From the NCBI GenBank assembly GCA_046046245.1, contig JBJOKE010000020.1, positions 1 through 64,000 on the forward strand: 64,000 nucleotides of DNA. Direction: 5' to 3'. A program made the position numbers and the translations under genes. Every line of letters begins with the position of its first letter. The first letter of the stretch is position 1. Below the pieces are notes generated by a model. That model was given only the letters and a program-made list of their open reading frames with translations, was not told the DNA's origin and made no database searches. This DNA comes from UBA4615 sp046046245. GTDB taxonomy: Bacteria; Pseudomonadota; Gammaproteobacteria; Burkholderiales; Burkholderiaceae_E. Below are positions 1-8,499 of this stretch, piece after piece.

Positions 1-309
1 TCGTACAGGGCCCCACCGACTCCATCCACTTCATCTACACCCGATCGGCAACGCGACACGGCGGCGCGATCAGGGCAATCCTCGTTTCGACTACGTGGGC
101 GTCCTCGCGACGGTCCCCGACTATCAGACCGAGGCAGGCCCGCGACGAACCGTTGACATGCGGTACCCAGCCCGCGGATATCAGACTGATCCACCGTCGC
201 TTCAAGCTGCCGCGTCGCGTTGCCCATCGGGTGTCCCGCCGCGCTCTCTTCTCCACGCTCCACTCCAGCGTGCCAACCGGCTCGCGCCTGTTGACACGGA
301 GGGGCCATA
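1..309. other. No gene recognised
   Basis: This stretch lies between the window edge and the stop codon of the first Bug gene. Both strands are open in places, but the translations are arginine-rich and look like composition-driven readings of GC-rich DNA. I see no RNA gene, no clear terminator and no clean insertion-sequence end. Two short TGTCAAC-type words occur on the minus strand, which could be debris of a mobile element, but this is not enough to call one. Confidence 0.3.
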
Positions 310-1362
310 TCAGTTGAGCGAGGCGCCCGACCAGCGGACGACCTCGGCCCAGTTCCGCACGTCGTCGCGGAACATCGTGCCCCACTGCTCGGGCGTGGTG
401 GGCGGCTGCACCGGGAAGGCGCCCAGCTCCAGGATCCGGCCGCGCACCTCGGGCTGCGCGACGATCTGGTTGACCACCCGGTTCAGCCGCTCGACGATCT
501 CGCGAGGCGTGCCCGCCGGTGCGAACATCGCGTGCCAGCCGACCAGCTCGAACGGGATGCCGGTCTCCGTCAGCGTCGGCACGTCCGGCAGCGTCGGCAA
601 CCGGTTCGGGCCGTTCAGCGCGAGCGCGCGCAGCTTGCCCGCCTTCACCTGCGGCGTCATCGACAGCGCGTCGAGGATCGCCGTCGTCAGCGACCCGCCC
701 TGCAGGTCGTTCGCCGCCCCGCCCCCGGTGTAGGGGACGTGGGTCATCGTGACCCCCGCGAGCCGGTTGATCGCCTCGCCGATCAGGTGCGACGGCGAGC
801 CGTTGCCGAACGAGCCGAAGGTGACCGTCTTCGGCTCGCGCTTCGCGAGAGCGACCAGGTCCGCCATCGTGCGCAGCGGCGAGTCCGCGCGCACCAGCAC
901 CAGCAGCGGTGCGGTCGCCATCTTGGTGACTGGCACGAAGTCCTTCACCGGATCGAAGCTCAGGGTGCGGTAGAGCGAGGGCGCGATCGCGAAGCCGCCG
1001 GCGGTCGTCATGATCGTGTAGCCGTCGGGCGCCTGGCGCGCGGCGAGCTCGGCGCCCACGTTGCCGCCCGCGCCCGGCCGGTTCTCGACGAGCACCGGCT
1101 GGCCCAGCTCCGCCCGCATCTTCTCCGCGAGCAGCCGCGCCATGATGTCGCCGCCGCCGCCCGCGGCCCACGGGTGGATCAGCCGGATCGGGCGGTTGGG
1201 CCAGGCGCCTGGGGTGGACTGGGCCTCGGCCGTCGTCGGGCGGGTCAGCAGCGCGCTCGGTGCCGCCGCGCCGAGCGCGGTGGCGAGCAGGTGTCGCAGC
1301 CCGCGCCGGCGGGCGGTGCGCACCTCGCGCGTGCCGGGAGAGCGGGGCGTGGTCGTCGACAT
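310..1362 (-). CDS. Bug-family tripartite tricarboxylate transporter substrate-binding protein
   Basis: This 350-aa protein is a periplasmic binding protein of the Bug (TctC-like) family, which captures small carboxylates. The N-terminus has a twin-arginine-like stretch (TARRRGLRH), then a hydrophobic segment ending near AEAQS, so export is likely. The mature part shows the family landmarks: RPIRLIHPWAAGGGGDIMAR, VENRPGAGGN near residue 90, and a C-terminal PxxPEQW stretch. The start at 1362 was chosen because it places a signal peptide directly before these motifs; the reading frame stays open far upstream but that part is not protein-like. No TctA/TctB membrane genes are nearby, so it is an orphan binding protein. 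It is divergent from a LysR gene that probably regulates it. The ligand cannot be deduced. Confidence 0.9.
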   Translation of the reverse strand: MSTTTPRSPGTREVRTARRRGLRHLLATALGAAAPSALLTRPTTAEAQSTPGAWPNRPIRLIHPWAAGGGGDIMARLLAEKMRAELGQPVLVENRPGAGGNVGAELAARQAPDGYTIMTTAGGFAIAPSLYRTLSFDPVKDFVPVTKMATAPLLVLVRADSPLRTMADLVALAKREPKTVTFGSFGNGSPSHLIGEAINRLAGVTMTHVPYTGGGAANDLQGGSLTTAILDALSMTPQVKAGKLRALALNGPNRLPTLPDVPTLTETGIPFELVGWHAMFAPAGTPREIVERLNRVVNQIVAQPEVRGRILELGAFPVQPPTTPEQWGTMFRDDVRNWAEVVRWSGASLN

Positions 1363-1424
1363 GGCGGGCCTCCGTTTGGCTCGTGTCGATGATCGCCTAG
1401 ACGACCATAATCGAATACGGCTAT

Positions 1425-1443
1425 CTGATACTCGAGGCATCAG
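1425..1443. promoter_or_regulatory. Candidate LysR-type operator (dyad CTGAT-N9-ATCAG)
   Basis: An inverted repeat CTGATACTCGAGGCATCAG lies in the 84-bp divergent intergenic region, directly before the LysR start codon. LysR-type proteins typically bind dyads of the T-N11-A kind in the space between their own gene and a divergent target. The position suggests autorepression and control of the Bug gene. This is a pattern match, not a demonstrated site. Confidence 0.4.
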
Positions 1444-1446
1444 CGA

Positions 1447-2412
1447 ATGCTTATGACAGTCATGAACGAGGGGGCAGGCAGTGCGGAGGTCGCGCTGTGG
1501 ACGAGGCGCATCCGGCTGCGTCACCTGGAGGTCCTGCTCGCGATCGCGCGGCACGGCAGCCTGACCGCGGCGGCGGGCGCGCTCGGCATCACCCAGCCGG
1601 CGGTCTCGCAATGGCTCGCCGACATCGAGGCGGCCGCGGGCGTGCGGCTGTTCGACCGCAGTCCGCGCCTCGTGCCCACCCCGTACGCCGCGACCCTCGT
1701 CTCGCACGCCGAGCGGGTGCTGCAGGACGCGCGACGTGCGATCGCCGAGGTGGCCGCGATCCGCGAGGGCGCCTCCGGGCGGGTGCGCGTGGGCGCGATG
1801 CCCGTCGCCGCCGCGTCGCTCGTGCCCGCCGCGGTGCTGCGGCTGCGCGAGCGCGCGCCCGGCATCGAGCTGTCGCTGGTCGAGGACATCGCCGCGCGCC
1901 TGTGGTCCGCCTTCGAGCGCAACGAGCTCGACCTGCTGGTCACCCGCCTCGACGCCCGCGCGCTCGGCGCGGGGTGTCCTCATCGTCGCCTGTTCGCCGA
2001 CCGCCACCGCGTGGTCTGTGGCCCCCAGCATCCGCTGCTGCGGCGCAGGCGGCCGGGCTGGCGCGACGCCGCCCGCCATCCGTGGCTGATGCCCGCCGCG
2101 GGCACGCCGCTGCACGAGGCGCTGCAGGCGACCTTCGCGGCGGCCGGTGCCGCGCCGCCCCGAGCGCTCCTGACCTCGGTCTCGGCGACGGTCAACGTCG
2201 CGCTGATGCGCGAGACCGACGCCCTGGGCGTGCAGTCGGGCGCGGTCGCGACACGGATGCAGGAGCAGGGCCTGCTGGCGGTCCTCCCGCTCGCGCTGAA
2301 GCACGACACGGGAGACGTCGGCCTGGTCTGGCGCGACGCGGAGCCGGGGGCGGCGGTGGGGGCGGTGCTCGAGGCGTTCGTCCGGGCCGGGGAAGGGCGG
2401 CGGGCGAGGTGA
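1447..2412 (+). CDS. LysR-family transcriptional regulator
   Basis: This 321-aa protein has the LysR architecture. The N-terminal winged helix-turn-helix lies at about residues 20-80, with the typical LRHLEVLLAIARHGSLTAAA and TQPAVSQWLADIEAA stretches. A LysR substrate-binding domain follows from about residue 105 (VRVGAMPVAAASLVPAAV). Length is normal for the family. It is divergently transcribed from a Bug-type solute-binding gene, the usual arrangement in which the regulator senses the carboxylate or a metabolite and controls its uptake protein. Three in-frame ATG codons occur within the first six codons; the first is used here. The effector is unknown. Confidence 0.9.
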   Translation: MLMTVMNEGAGSAEVALWTRRIRLRHLEVLLAIARHGSLTAAAGALGITQPAVSQWLADIEAAAGVRLFDRSPRLVPTPYAATLVSHAERVLQDARRAIAEVAAIREGASGRVRVGAMPVAAASLVPAAVLRLRERAPGIELSLVEDIAARLWSAFERNELDLLVTRLDARALGAGCPHRRLFADRHRVVCGPQHPLLRRRRPGWRDAARHPWLMPAAGTPLHEALQATFAAAGAAPPRALLTSVSATVNVALMRETDALGVQSGAVATRMQEQGLLAVLPLALKHDTGDVGLVWRDAEPGAAVGAVLEAFVRAGEGRRAR

Positions 2413-2536
2413 GGGTCCGGTGCGCGGGGCATCGGACCGCAGGCGGATCGGGCGCTCGAGGGGGCGTCGGCCTGCGAGGGCGCAGGCGATTCACGAGGGG
2501 CGTGGGGAGCCGGATCAGGCGAGTGCTTGAACCGAC

Positions 2537-2611
2537 TGGTGGGCGGTACTGGGATCGAACCAGTGACCCCTGCCGTGTGAAGGCAGTGCTCTACCGCTGA
2601 GCTAACCGCCC
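2537..2611 (-). tRNA. tRNA-Val (CAC anticodon)
   Basis: Read on the minus strand the 75 bases fold into a complete cloverleaf. The acceptor stem is GGGCGGT/ACCGCCC with an encoded CCA end, and the D-arm contains AGCTCAGCGGTAGAGC. The anticodon stem CTGCC/GGCAG encloses a seven-base loop TTCACAC, and the T-arm carries GGTTCGATCC. Loop positions 34-36 read CAC, which decodes GTG valine codons. The overall sequence resembles proteobacterial tRNA-Val. It stands alone between the LysR gene and the mutarotase gene. Confidence 0.95.
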
Positions 2612-2745
2612 GAGAGCCGATCGCTGGCGCGACCGGTTTCGAGGGCGCGAATCATGCCACGAAACCCGCGACGTGCAAAACCGGAGGCTGTCCGTCGGCG
2701 CCGGGGCACGGGCCGGTGCGCCGCGTGCCGCGCGGGCGCCGCCGA

Positions 2746-3621
2746 TCAGGCGCCGAGCGGCTGCGCGGAGATCCGCTGGACCAGCGTCGTCTCCTCGCCC
2801 GGCCCGAGCGTCACGCGGTCGAGCGGTGCGCAGTTGCCCGCCTCGACGCAGACGTAGCGGTACCAGTCGGCGAGCGGTACATCGCCCAGCGCGGCGATGC
2901 CCTCCGCGCCCGGGTTCCACACGACGGTCGACGACGAGCGGCGCGACTCGACGAGGATCGAGCGGGCGAGCACCGGATCGTCGATCCGGTGGCGGGCGCC
3001 GCTGCGCAGGTAGATGCGGTCGCAGGCGCCCTCGAAGGTCCACGGCCTGTCCTGCCCGAACTCGCCGAAGTCGCGCAGCTTGTCGAGGTAGCGCAGCCCC
3101 TGCAGGCCGTCGAGCCCGATCCGCCGGACGTCGCCCACTCGGAAGTAGGTGTGCAGGGCCTGCGTCAGGGTCACGCGCTCGTCGGAGCGGTTGACGGTCC
3201 GCAGCGACAGCTCGAGGTCCTCTCCCACCAGCACCTCGAGCTCGGGCGCGCACTCGTCCGGCCAGCCCAGGCCGCCGGGCCAGCCGCCCGCCGGCGCGGC
3301 CACCTGGAGCACCACGCGCACGCGGCCGTCGGCACGTTCCGCGCAGGTGCTCGCGCGCCATTCCATCCGGCGAACGAAGCCGTGCTGGATGGCCTCGGGC
3401 GGGCGGTCCTGCTTCGCGAACCAGGGCCAGCACACCGGCACGCCGCCGCGCACGGGACGGCCCGGTTCGAGTCTCGCGTCGGAGCACCAGAGCAGGTCGC
3501 GACCGTCGGCGCGCGGCACGAAGGACAGCACCTGGCCGCCGTGGAGGGCGATCTCGCACCGCGCGAGACCGGTGTCGATCAGCAGGGTCTCGAGGCCCTG
3601 CCAGCGGGAGGACGTGATCAT
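2746..3621 (-). CDS. D-hexose-6-phosphate mutarotase (YeaD family)
   Basis: This 291-aa protein belongs to the aldose-1-epimerase-like beta-sandwich family. YeaD-type members interconvert the alpha and beta anomers of glucose-6-phosphate and related sugar phosphates. Family features include the early ALHGGQVLSFVPRADGRDLLW segment, RGGVPVCWPWF near residue 60, QHGFVRR near residue 80 with the conserved histidine, and a C-terminal CVEAGN segment carrying the catalytic glutamate. Length fits YeaD homologues (about 290 aa). It has no signal peptide and should be cytosolic. It lies between tRNA-Val and divergent gltX and shows no operon partners. Confidence 0.9.
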   Translation of the reverse strand: MITSSRWQGLETLLIDTGLARCEIALHGGQVLSFVPRADGRDLLWCSDARLEPGRPVRGGVPVCWPWFAKQDRPPEAIQHGFVRRMEWRASTCAERADGRVRVVLQVAAPAGGWPGGLGWPDECAPELEVLVGEDLELSLRTVNRSDERVTLTQALHTYFRVGDVRRIGLDGLQGLRYLDKLRDFGEFGQDRPWTFEGACDRIYLRSGARHRIDDPVLARSILVESRRSSSTVVWNPGAEGIAALGDVPLADWYRYVCVEAGNCAPLDRVTLGPGEETTLVQRISAQPLGA

Positions 3622-3755
3622 CCCGAGATGGTAGCGGCGATCCGCCGCCGCCTCCGAGCGCCGCCGGTCGGCGTGCGGCGATCGACTAGAATCGCGCCTT
3701 CCCGGCCCCGGCGCGCCCGCGCCTCGCGATCGGCCGATCCCCAGCGCCCACGCCC

Positions 3756-5171
3756 ATGTCCGACGCCACCGTCCGCACCCGCTTCGCCCCGTCGCCCACA
3801 GGGTTCCTGCACATCGGCGGGGCCCGCACCGCGCTGTTCGCGTGGGCGTTCGCGCGGCACCACGGCGGCACCTTCATCCTGCGGATCGAGGACACGGACG
3901 TCGAACGCTCCACGCCCGAGGCGGTGCAGGCGATCCTCGACGGCATGGCCTGGCTCGGCCTCGCCCACGACGAGGGCCCGTTCTACCAGATGCGGCGGAT
4001 GGACCGGTACCGCGAGGTCATCGCGCAGATGCTCGAGGCCGGGACCGCCTACCACTGCTGGAGTACGCCCGAGGAGCTGGACGCGATGCGCGAGGCGCAG
4101 CGCGCGCGCGGCGAGAAGCCCCGCTACGACGGGCGCTGGCGTCCCGAGAACCGGGCGCGGCTGGGCCTGGTGCCCCCCGACGACGCGAAGCCGGTGGTCC
4201 GCTTCCGCAATCCGGACGACGGGGCGACGGCCTGGGACGATCTCGTCAAGGGCCCGATCTCGTTCTCGAACGGCGAGCTCGACGACTTCATCATCGCCCG
4301 CTCCGACGGCACGCCGACTTACAACTTCTGCGTGGTGGTCGACGACTGGGACATGCGGATCACCCACGTGATCCGCGGCGACGACCACGTCAACAACACG
4401 CCCCGGCAGATCAACGTGCTGCGCGCGCTCGGCGCCGCGCTGCCGCGCTACGGCCACGTGCCGATGATCCACGGCCCCGACGGACAGAAGCTGTCGAAGC
4501 GCCACGGCGCGGTCTCGGTGATGCAGTACGACGCCGACGGCTTCCTGCCCGAGGCGGTGATCAACTACCTCGCCCGGCTCGGCTGGTCGCACGGTGACGA
4601 CGAGATCTTCTCGCGCGAGCAGTTCGTCTCGTGGTTCGACGGCGCGCACCTGTCGCACTCGCCGTCGCAGTTCGACGTCGACAAGCTGAAGTGGCTGAAC
4701 GCGCACTACCTGAAGGCGCTGCCCGAGGACGCGCTCGCCACGCACGCCCGCGATCGGCTGCGCGCGCGCGGCGTCGCGGTCGACGCACCGGGTGCGCCGG
4801 ACCTCGCTGCCGCCTGCGCGCTGTTCAGGGACCGCGCGCAGACCCTGGAGGAGCTGACCGACCTCGCCGAGATGCTGTGGGTCGAGCCCGCGCAGGCGAA
4901 TCCGGCGCTCGCCGAGGAGCTCGCCGCGCAGATCAAGCCCGAGGTGGTGCCCGCGATCGCCGGTCTCGCCGACCGGCTCGCGGCCTGCGACTGGACGAAG
5001 GCCGGCATCGCCGCAGCGATCAAGGAGACGCTGGCCGCGCACGGCGTGAAGATGCCTCAGCTCGCGGTGCCGGTGCGCCTGAAGGTCTTCGGCCGCGCGC
5101 AGACGCCGTCGGTCGACGCGATGCTCGCGCTGCTGCCGCGCGAGACGGTGCTCGCGCGGCTGCGCGCCTGA
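3756..5171 (+). CDS. gltX: Glutamyl-tRNA synthetase
   Basis: This 471-aa class I aminoacyl-tRNA synthetase charges tRNA-Glu with glutamate. The Rossmann-fold signature FAPSPTGFLHIGGARTALF lies at residues 9-27 and includes the HIGH-type motif (HIGG). The KMSKS-type loop appears as KLSKRHG near residue 250. Length is that of a bacterial discriminating GltX. The C-terminal helical domain ends in TVLARLRA. The gene is monocistronic here, divergent from the mutarotase gene and convergent with the dehydratase gene downstream. Confidence 0.97.
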   Translation: MSDATVRTRFAPSPTGFLHIGGARTALFAWAFARHHGGTFILRIEDTDVERSTPEAVQAILDGMAWLGLAHDEGPFYQMRRMDRYREVIAQMLEAGTAYHCWSTPEELDAMREAQRARGEKPRYDGRWRPENRARLGLVPPDDAKPVVRFRNPDDGATAWDDLVKGPISFSNGELDDFIIARSDGTPTYNFCVVVDDWDMRITHVIRGDDHVNNTPRQINVLRALGAALPRYGHVPMIHGPDGQKLSKRHGAVSVMQYDADGFLPEAVINYLARLGWSHGDDEIFSREQFVSWFDGAHLSHSPSQFDVDKLKWLNAHYLKALPEDALATHARDRLRARGVAVDAPGAPDLAAACALFRDRAQTLEELTDLAEMLWVEPAQANPALAEELAAQIKPEVVPAIAGLADRLAACDWTKAGIAAAIKETLAAHGVKMPQLAVPVRLKVFGRAQTPSVDAMLALLPRETVLARLRA

Positions 5172-5385
5172 CGCGGCGCACCGGGAACGGCGACTGGTAC
5201 GGGCGTCCGCAGGCGACGCCCGCGACCACCGCGCCCATCGGACGCAGCCACGCCTTGCCGGTGCGGCGGTTGCCCACGGTGTCGGCGAACTCGACCGGCC
5301 CCGCCACGTGACCATCACCGAGGTCAGGAGCCGGTCGCCCGGCGTGGTCAGCCGCCCGGCCGCGTCGAGCACGCAGCCGGCCCGA

Positions 5386-6267
5386 TCAGTCGGACTCGAC
5401 CTCGCCCGCGACGTGCTCGCGGCCGGCCTCGTCGCGGACCCAGACGCGGGCCCGACCCGGGCCGAGCGCCCGTCCGCCGCACCGGATCACCGCGCCCGCG
5501 AAGGCCGGGGCCAGTGCGCGGAACGTGAACCGGCGCACCGTCGCGCCGGGGTGGGCGTCGCGGAACGCGTCGAGCATCAGCGTGGCCATCAGCGGACCGT
5601 GCACCACCAGCCCCGGGTAGCCCTCGACGCCGGTGACGTACGGCAGGTCGTAGTGGATCCGGTGCGAGTTGAAGGACAGCGCGCTGTACCTGAAGAGCAG
5701 CACCGCGTCGGGCCGGTGCTCGACCTCCCAGTCGGCGGCCGGCACCTCGGCCGGTGGCGCGGCCGCCGCGGCCGCACCGGCGCCGGCCGGAGCACCCGGC
5801 GGCACCGCCTCCCGGTAGACCGCGGTCTGTGCGTCGTCGATCGCGCAGCGTCCGTCCGGCAGCAGCCAGCGATGCCGCTGGACCACGAAGCCCAGCGTGC
5901 CGCTGCGGCCGGGCTTGACGGTCACCGACTCGACGGTCGTGCGCCGGTCGAGCACGGTGTCCGCGGGCACCGGCTCGAGGAAGCGCACGTCGCTCGAGGC
6001 CCACATCCGCCGCGGCAGCGGCCACTCGGGGGTCAGGTCACCCGTGGGCAGGTGGCCGTCCGCGCCGAGCGTCGCCGTCGGCGCGACCGGCGGCGCGAAC
6101 AGCCACAGCCAGTGGCGCAGCGGCGCGATCGGCTCGCCGTCGCCCGGCGGGCGACGGTCGAGGCTGTGCTCCAGCATCTCCACCGTCTCGCGGACGGCGC
6201 GCACGCGCGTGCTCGCGCCGCGGCCGATCCACGGGCTCGCGTCGAAGTCCCGCAGGTCGGCGCTCAT
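5386..6267 (-). CDS. FAS1-like (MaoC/hotdog) dehydratase, acyl-CoA hydratase type
   Basis: This 293-aa double-hotdog protein resembles MaoC-type and FAS1-like dehydratases, a group that includes mesaconyl-C4-CoA and itaconyl-CoA hydratases. An N-terminal hotdog carries FLEPVPADTVLDRRT near residue 90. The C-terminal half shows LSFNSHRIHYDLPY and GLVVHGPLMATL, the usual catalytic-loop and HGPL motifs of this subgroup. The start ATG overlaps the stop of the upstream Bug gene as ATGA, indicating translational coupling. The pairing of a carboxylate-binding protein with a CoA-ester hydratase suggests one catabolic route for an imported dicarboxylate, but the substrate is inferred, not seen. Confidence 0.8.
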   Translation of the reverse strand: MSADLRDFDASPWIGRGASTRVRAVRETVEMLEHSLDRRPPGDGEPIAPLRHWLWLFAPPVAPTATLGADGHLPTGDLTPEWPLPRRMWASSDVRFLEPVPADTVLDRRTTVESVTVKPGRSGTLGFVVQRHRWLLPDGRCAIDDAQTAVYREAVPPGAPAGAGAAAAAAPPAEVPAADWEVEHRPDAVLLFRYSALSFNSHRIHYDLPYVTGVEGYPGLVVHGPLMATLMLDAFRDAHPGATVRRFTFRALAPAFAGAVIRCGGRALGPGRARVWVRDEAGREHVAGEVESD

Positions 6268-7265
6268 GCGTCGAGCTTGAGCTTCTGCTCGGCGACGACC
6301 TTCTTGTAGACCTCGAACTCGGCCGCGATCTGCCGCGCGAAGTCCTGCGGGCTGTTGCCGATGACCAGCGAGCCGGTGTCCGCGATCCGCTTGGCGACGC
6401 CGGGGTCCTCGAGCGTCTTCTTCGCGGCGGTGAACAGGCGCTCGACCACGGGCTGCGGCAGCCCCTTCGGGCCGACGATCCCGTAGTAGGCCATGCGGTT
6501 GACCGGCTCGAGACCGACTTCCTTGAACGTCGGGATGCCCGGCAGCACCGAGAGCTTCTCGGGCGCCGCGACCACGATCGGGATCAGCTTGCCGTCGCGG
6601 ATGAAGGGCAGGGCCGAGGGCAGGTTGTCGAAGATGATCGGCACCTGGCCGGCGACCACGTCGGCCAGCGCCGGACCCGCGCCCCGGTAGGGGATGTGGG
6701 TCATGAAGGTCCTGGTCAGCGACTTGAACAGCTCGGTCTGAAGATGGCCGATGCCGCCCGTGCCCGAGCTGCCGTACGAGTACTTGCCCGGGTTGCGGCG
6801 CAACTCGTCGACGAAGGCCTTGAAGTCCTTCGCCGGGAACGACGGGTGCACGGCGATCACGTTCGGCGTGGCCGCGAGGTTGGTGATCGGCGTGAAGTCG
6901 CCGTTCGGGTCGTAGCCGATCTTCGGGTTGATCGCGGGGTTGGCCGCGGTGGTCGACACCGTGCCCATGCCGAGCACGTAACCGTCGGCGGGCGCCCGCA
7001 CCACCTCCAGCGCGCCGATCGCACCGCCGGCGCCGGCCTTGTTCTCGACGACCACCGACTGCCCGAGGTTCTCGCGGAGCTTGTCCGAGACCACGCGTGC
7101 GACGATGTCGGTCGTGCCGCCGGGCGCGAAGGGCACGATCAGGCGGACCGGACGTGCGCTCGGAAAGGCGGCCTGGGCTGACGCGGCACCGGGCAGGGCG
7201 CCCGCGGCGCCCGCCGCCGCGGCGGCGAGAACGAGGCGGCGGCGGCTCGGAAGGCGAGGATCCAT
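6264..7265 (-). CDS. Bug-family tripartite tricarboxylate transporter substrate-binding protein
   Basis: This 333-aa Bug protein starts with a basic N-region (RLPSRRRLV) and an alanine-rich hydrophobic stretch that ends in an ASAQA cleavage site, so it is periplasmic. Family motifs are RPVRLIVPFAPGGTTDIVAR, VENKAGAGGAIG, a THIPYRGAGPAL segment at mid-protein, and a PDGxP-like C-terminus. It shares an ATGA overlap with the downstream dehydratase gene, so the two are expected to form a two-gene operon. It is divergent from aroC with about 65 bp between starts. No membrane permease genes accompany it. Confidence 0.9.
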   Translation of the reverse strand: MDPRLPSRRRLVLAAAAAGAAGALPGAASAQAAFPSARPVRLIVPFAPGGTTDIVARVVSDKLRENLGQSVVVENKAGAGGAIGALEVVRAPADGYVLGMGTVSTTAANPAINPKIGYDPNGDFTPITNLAATPNVIAVHPSFPAKDFKAFVDELRRNPGKYSYGSSGTGGIGHLQTELFKSLTRTFMTHIPYRGAGPALADVVAGQVPIIFDNLPSALPFIRDGKLIPIVVAAPEKLSVLPGIPTFKEVGLEPVNRMAYYGIVGPKGLPQPVVERLFTAAKKTLEDPGVAKRIADTGSLVIGNSPQDFARQIAAEFEVYKKVVAEQKLKLDA

Positions 7266-7330
7266 CGAGGAGGTCTCCTGGGTTGCGGCTAAGATGCCGA
7301 GTTTCCAACGAAATCGGCAAGCATAGCGCC

Positions 7331-8431
7331 ATGTCCGGCAACAGCTTCGGGCATCTGTTCACCGTCACCTCGTTCGGCGAGTCCCACGGCCCGGCGATCG
7401 GCTGCGTGGTGGACGGCTGCCCGCCCGGTCTCGCGCTCGCCGAGTCCGACATCCAGCCCGACCTCGATCGTCGTCGGCCCGGCACCTCGCGCCACGTCAC
7501 GCAGCGCCAGGAACCCGATCGCGTCGAGATCCTGTCCGGCGTCCACGAGGGCGTCACCACCGGCACCCCGATCGCGCTGCTGATCCGCAACGAGGACCAG
7601 CGCAGCAAGGACTATTCCGCGATCGCGCGGACCTTCCGGCCGGGCCATGCGGACTACACCTACCTGCACAAGTACGGCGTGCGCGATCCGCGCGGCGGCG
7701 GCCGCTCGTCGGCGCGCCTGACCGCGCCGGTGGTGGCGGCCGCGGCGATCGCGCGCAAGTGGCTGCGCGAACGGCACGGCGCCGAGGTCCGCGGCCGGAT
7801 GAGCCAGCTCGGCGACATCCCGGTGCCGCTCACCGACTGGTCTCAGGTCCCCCTGAACCCGTTCTTCGCGGCCGACGCCGCGGTCGTGCCCCGGCTCGAG
7901 GCCTACATGGACGCGCTGCGCCGCGCCGGCGACTCGGTCGGCGCGCGCGTCGACGTCGAGGCCACCGGTGTCCCGGTCGGCCTCGGCGAGCCGCTCTTCG
8001 ACAAGCTCGACGCCGACATCGCCCACGCGATGATGGGCATCAACGCGGTCAAGGGGGTCGAGATCGGTTCGGGCTTCGCGTCGGTCGTGCAGCGCGGCAG
8101 CGAGCACGGCGACGAGCTGACCCCCGAAGGCTTCCTCACCAACCACGCGGGCGGCGTGCTCGGCGGCCTCTCGACGGGGCAGCCGATCACCGTCTCGATC
8201 GCGATCAAGCCGACCTCGAGCATCCGGACGATGCGTCGCTCGATCGACATCGACGGCGCGCCGACCGAGGTGCAGACCCTCGGCCGTCACGACCCCTGTG
8301 TCGGCATCCGTGCGACCCCGATCGCCGAGGCGATGCTGCTGCTGGTGCTGATGGACCACGCGCTGCGGCACCGAGCGCAGTGCGGCGACGTGAGCGTGGC
8401 CACGCCGCGGATCCCGGGCACGGCGCGCTGA
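7331..8431 (+). CDS. aroC: Chorismate synthase
   Basis: This 366-aa enzyme catalyses the last step of the shikimate pathway, EPSP to chorismate, and needs reduced FMN. It shows GHLFTVTSFGESHGPAIGCVVDG at the N-terminus, RGGGRSSARLTA near residue 125, and the C-terminal RHDPCVGIRATPIAEAM motif. Length is normal for bacterial AroC. The start at 7331 gives the canonical MSGNSFG N-terminus. The MFS transporter gene follows in a different frame with its preserved open frame touching the aroC stop, so the two may be co-transcribed. Confidence 0.97.
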   Translation: MSGNSFGHLFTVTSFGESHGPAIGCVVDGCPPGLALAESDIQPDLDRRRPGTSRHVTQRQEPDRVEILSGVHEGVTTGTPIALLIRNEDQRSKDYSAIARTFRPGHADYTYLHKYGVRDPRGGGRSSARLTAPVVAAAAIARKWLRERHGAEVRGRMSQLGDIPVPLTDWSQVPLNPFFAADAAVVPRLEAYMDALRRAGDSVGARVDVEATGVPVGLGEPLFDKLDADIAHAMMGINAVKGVEIGSGFASVVQRGSEHGDELTPEGFLTNHAGGVLGGLSTGQPITVSIAIKPTSSIRTMRRSIDIDGAPTEVQTLGRHDPCVGIRATPIAEAMLLLVLMDHALRHRAQCGDVSVATPRIPGTAR

Positions 8432-8499
8432 GCGGCATCGGGTCCGGAGGCGGGGCGCCGCGTGCGGCGCCGGCCGGGGCGCCGATCGGCCCCGGCGGC

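Noticed and set aside
3618..5372. Minus-strand open frame of 584 codons antisense to gltX
   Set aside because: It is a reverse reading of a certain gltX gene and lacks any motif.
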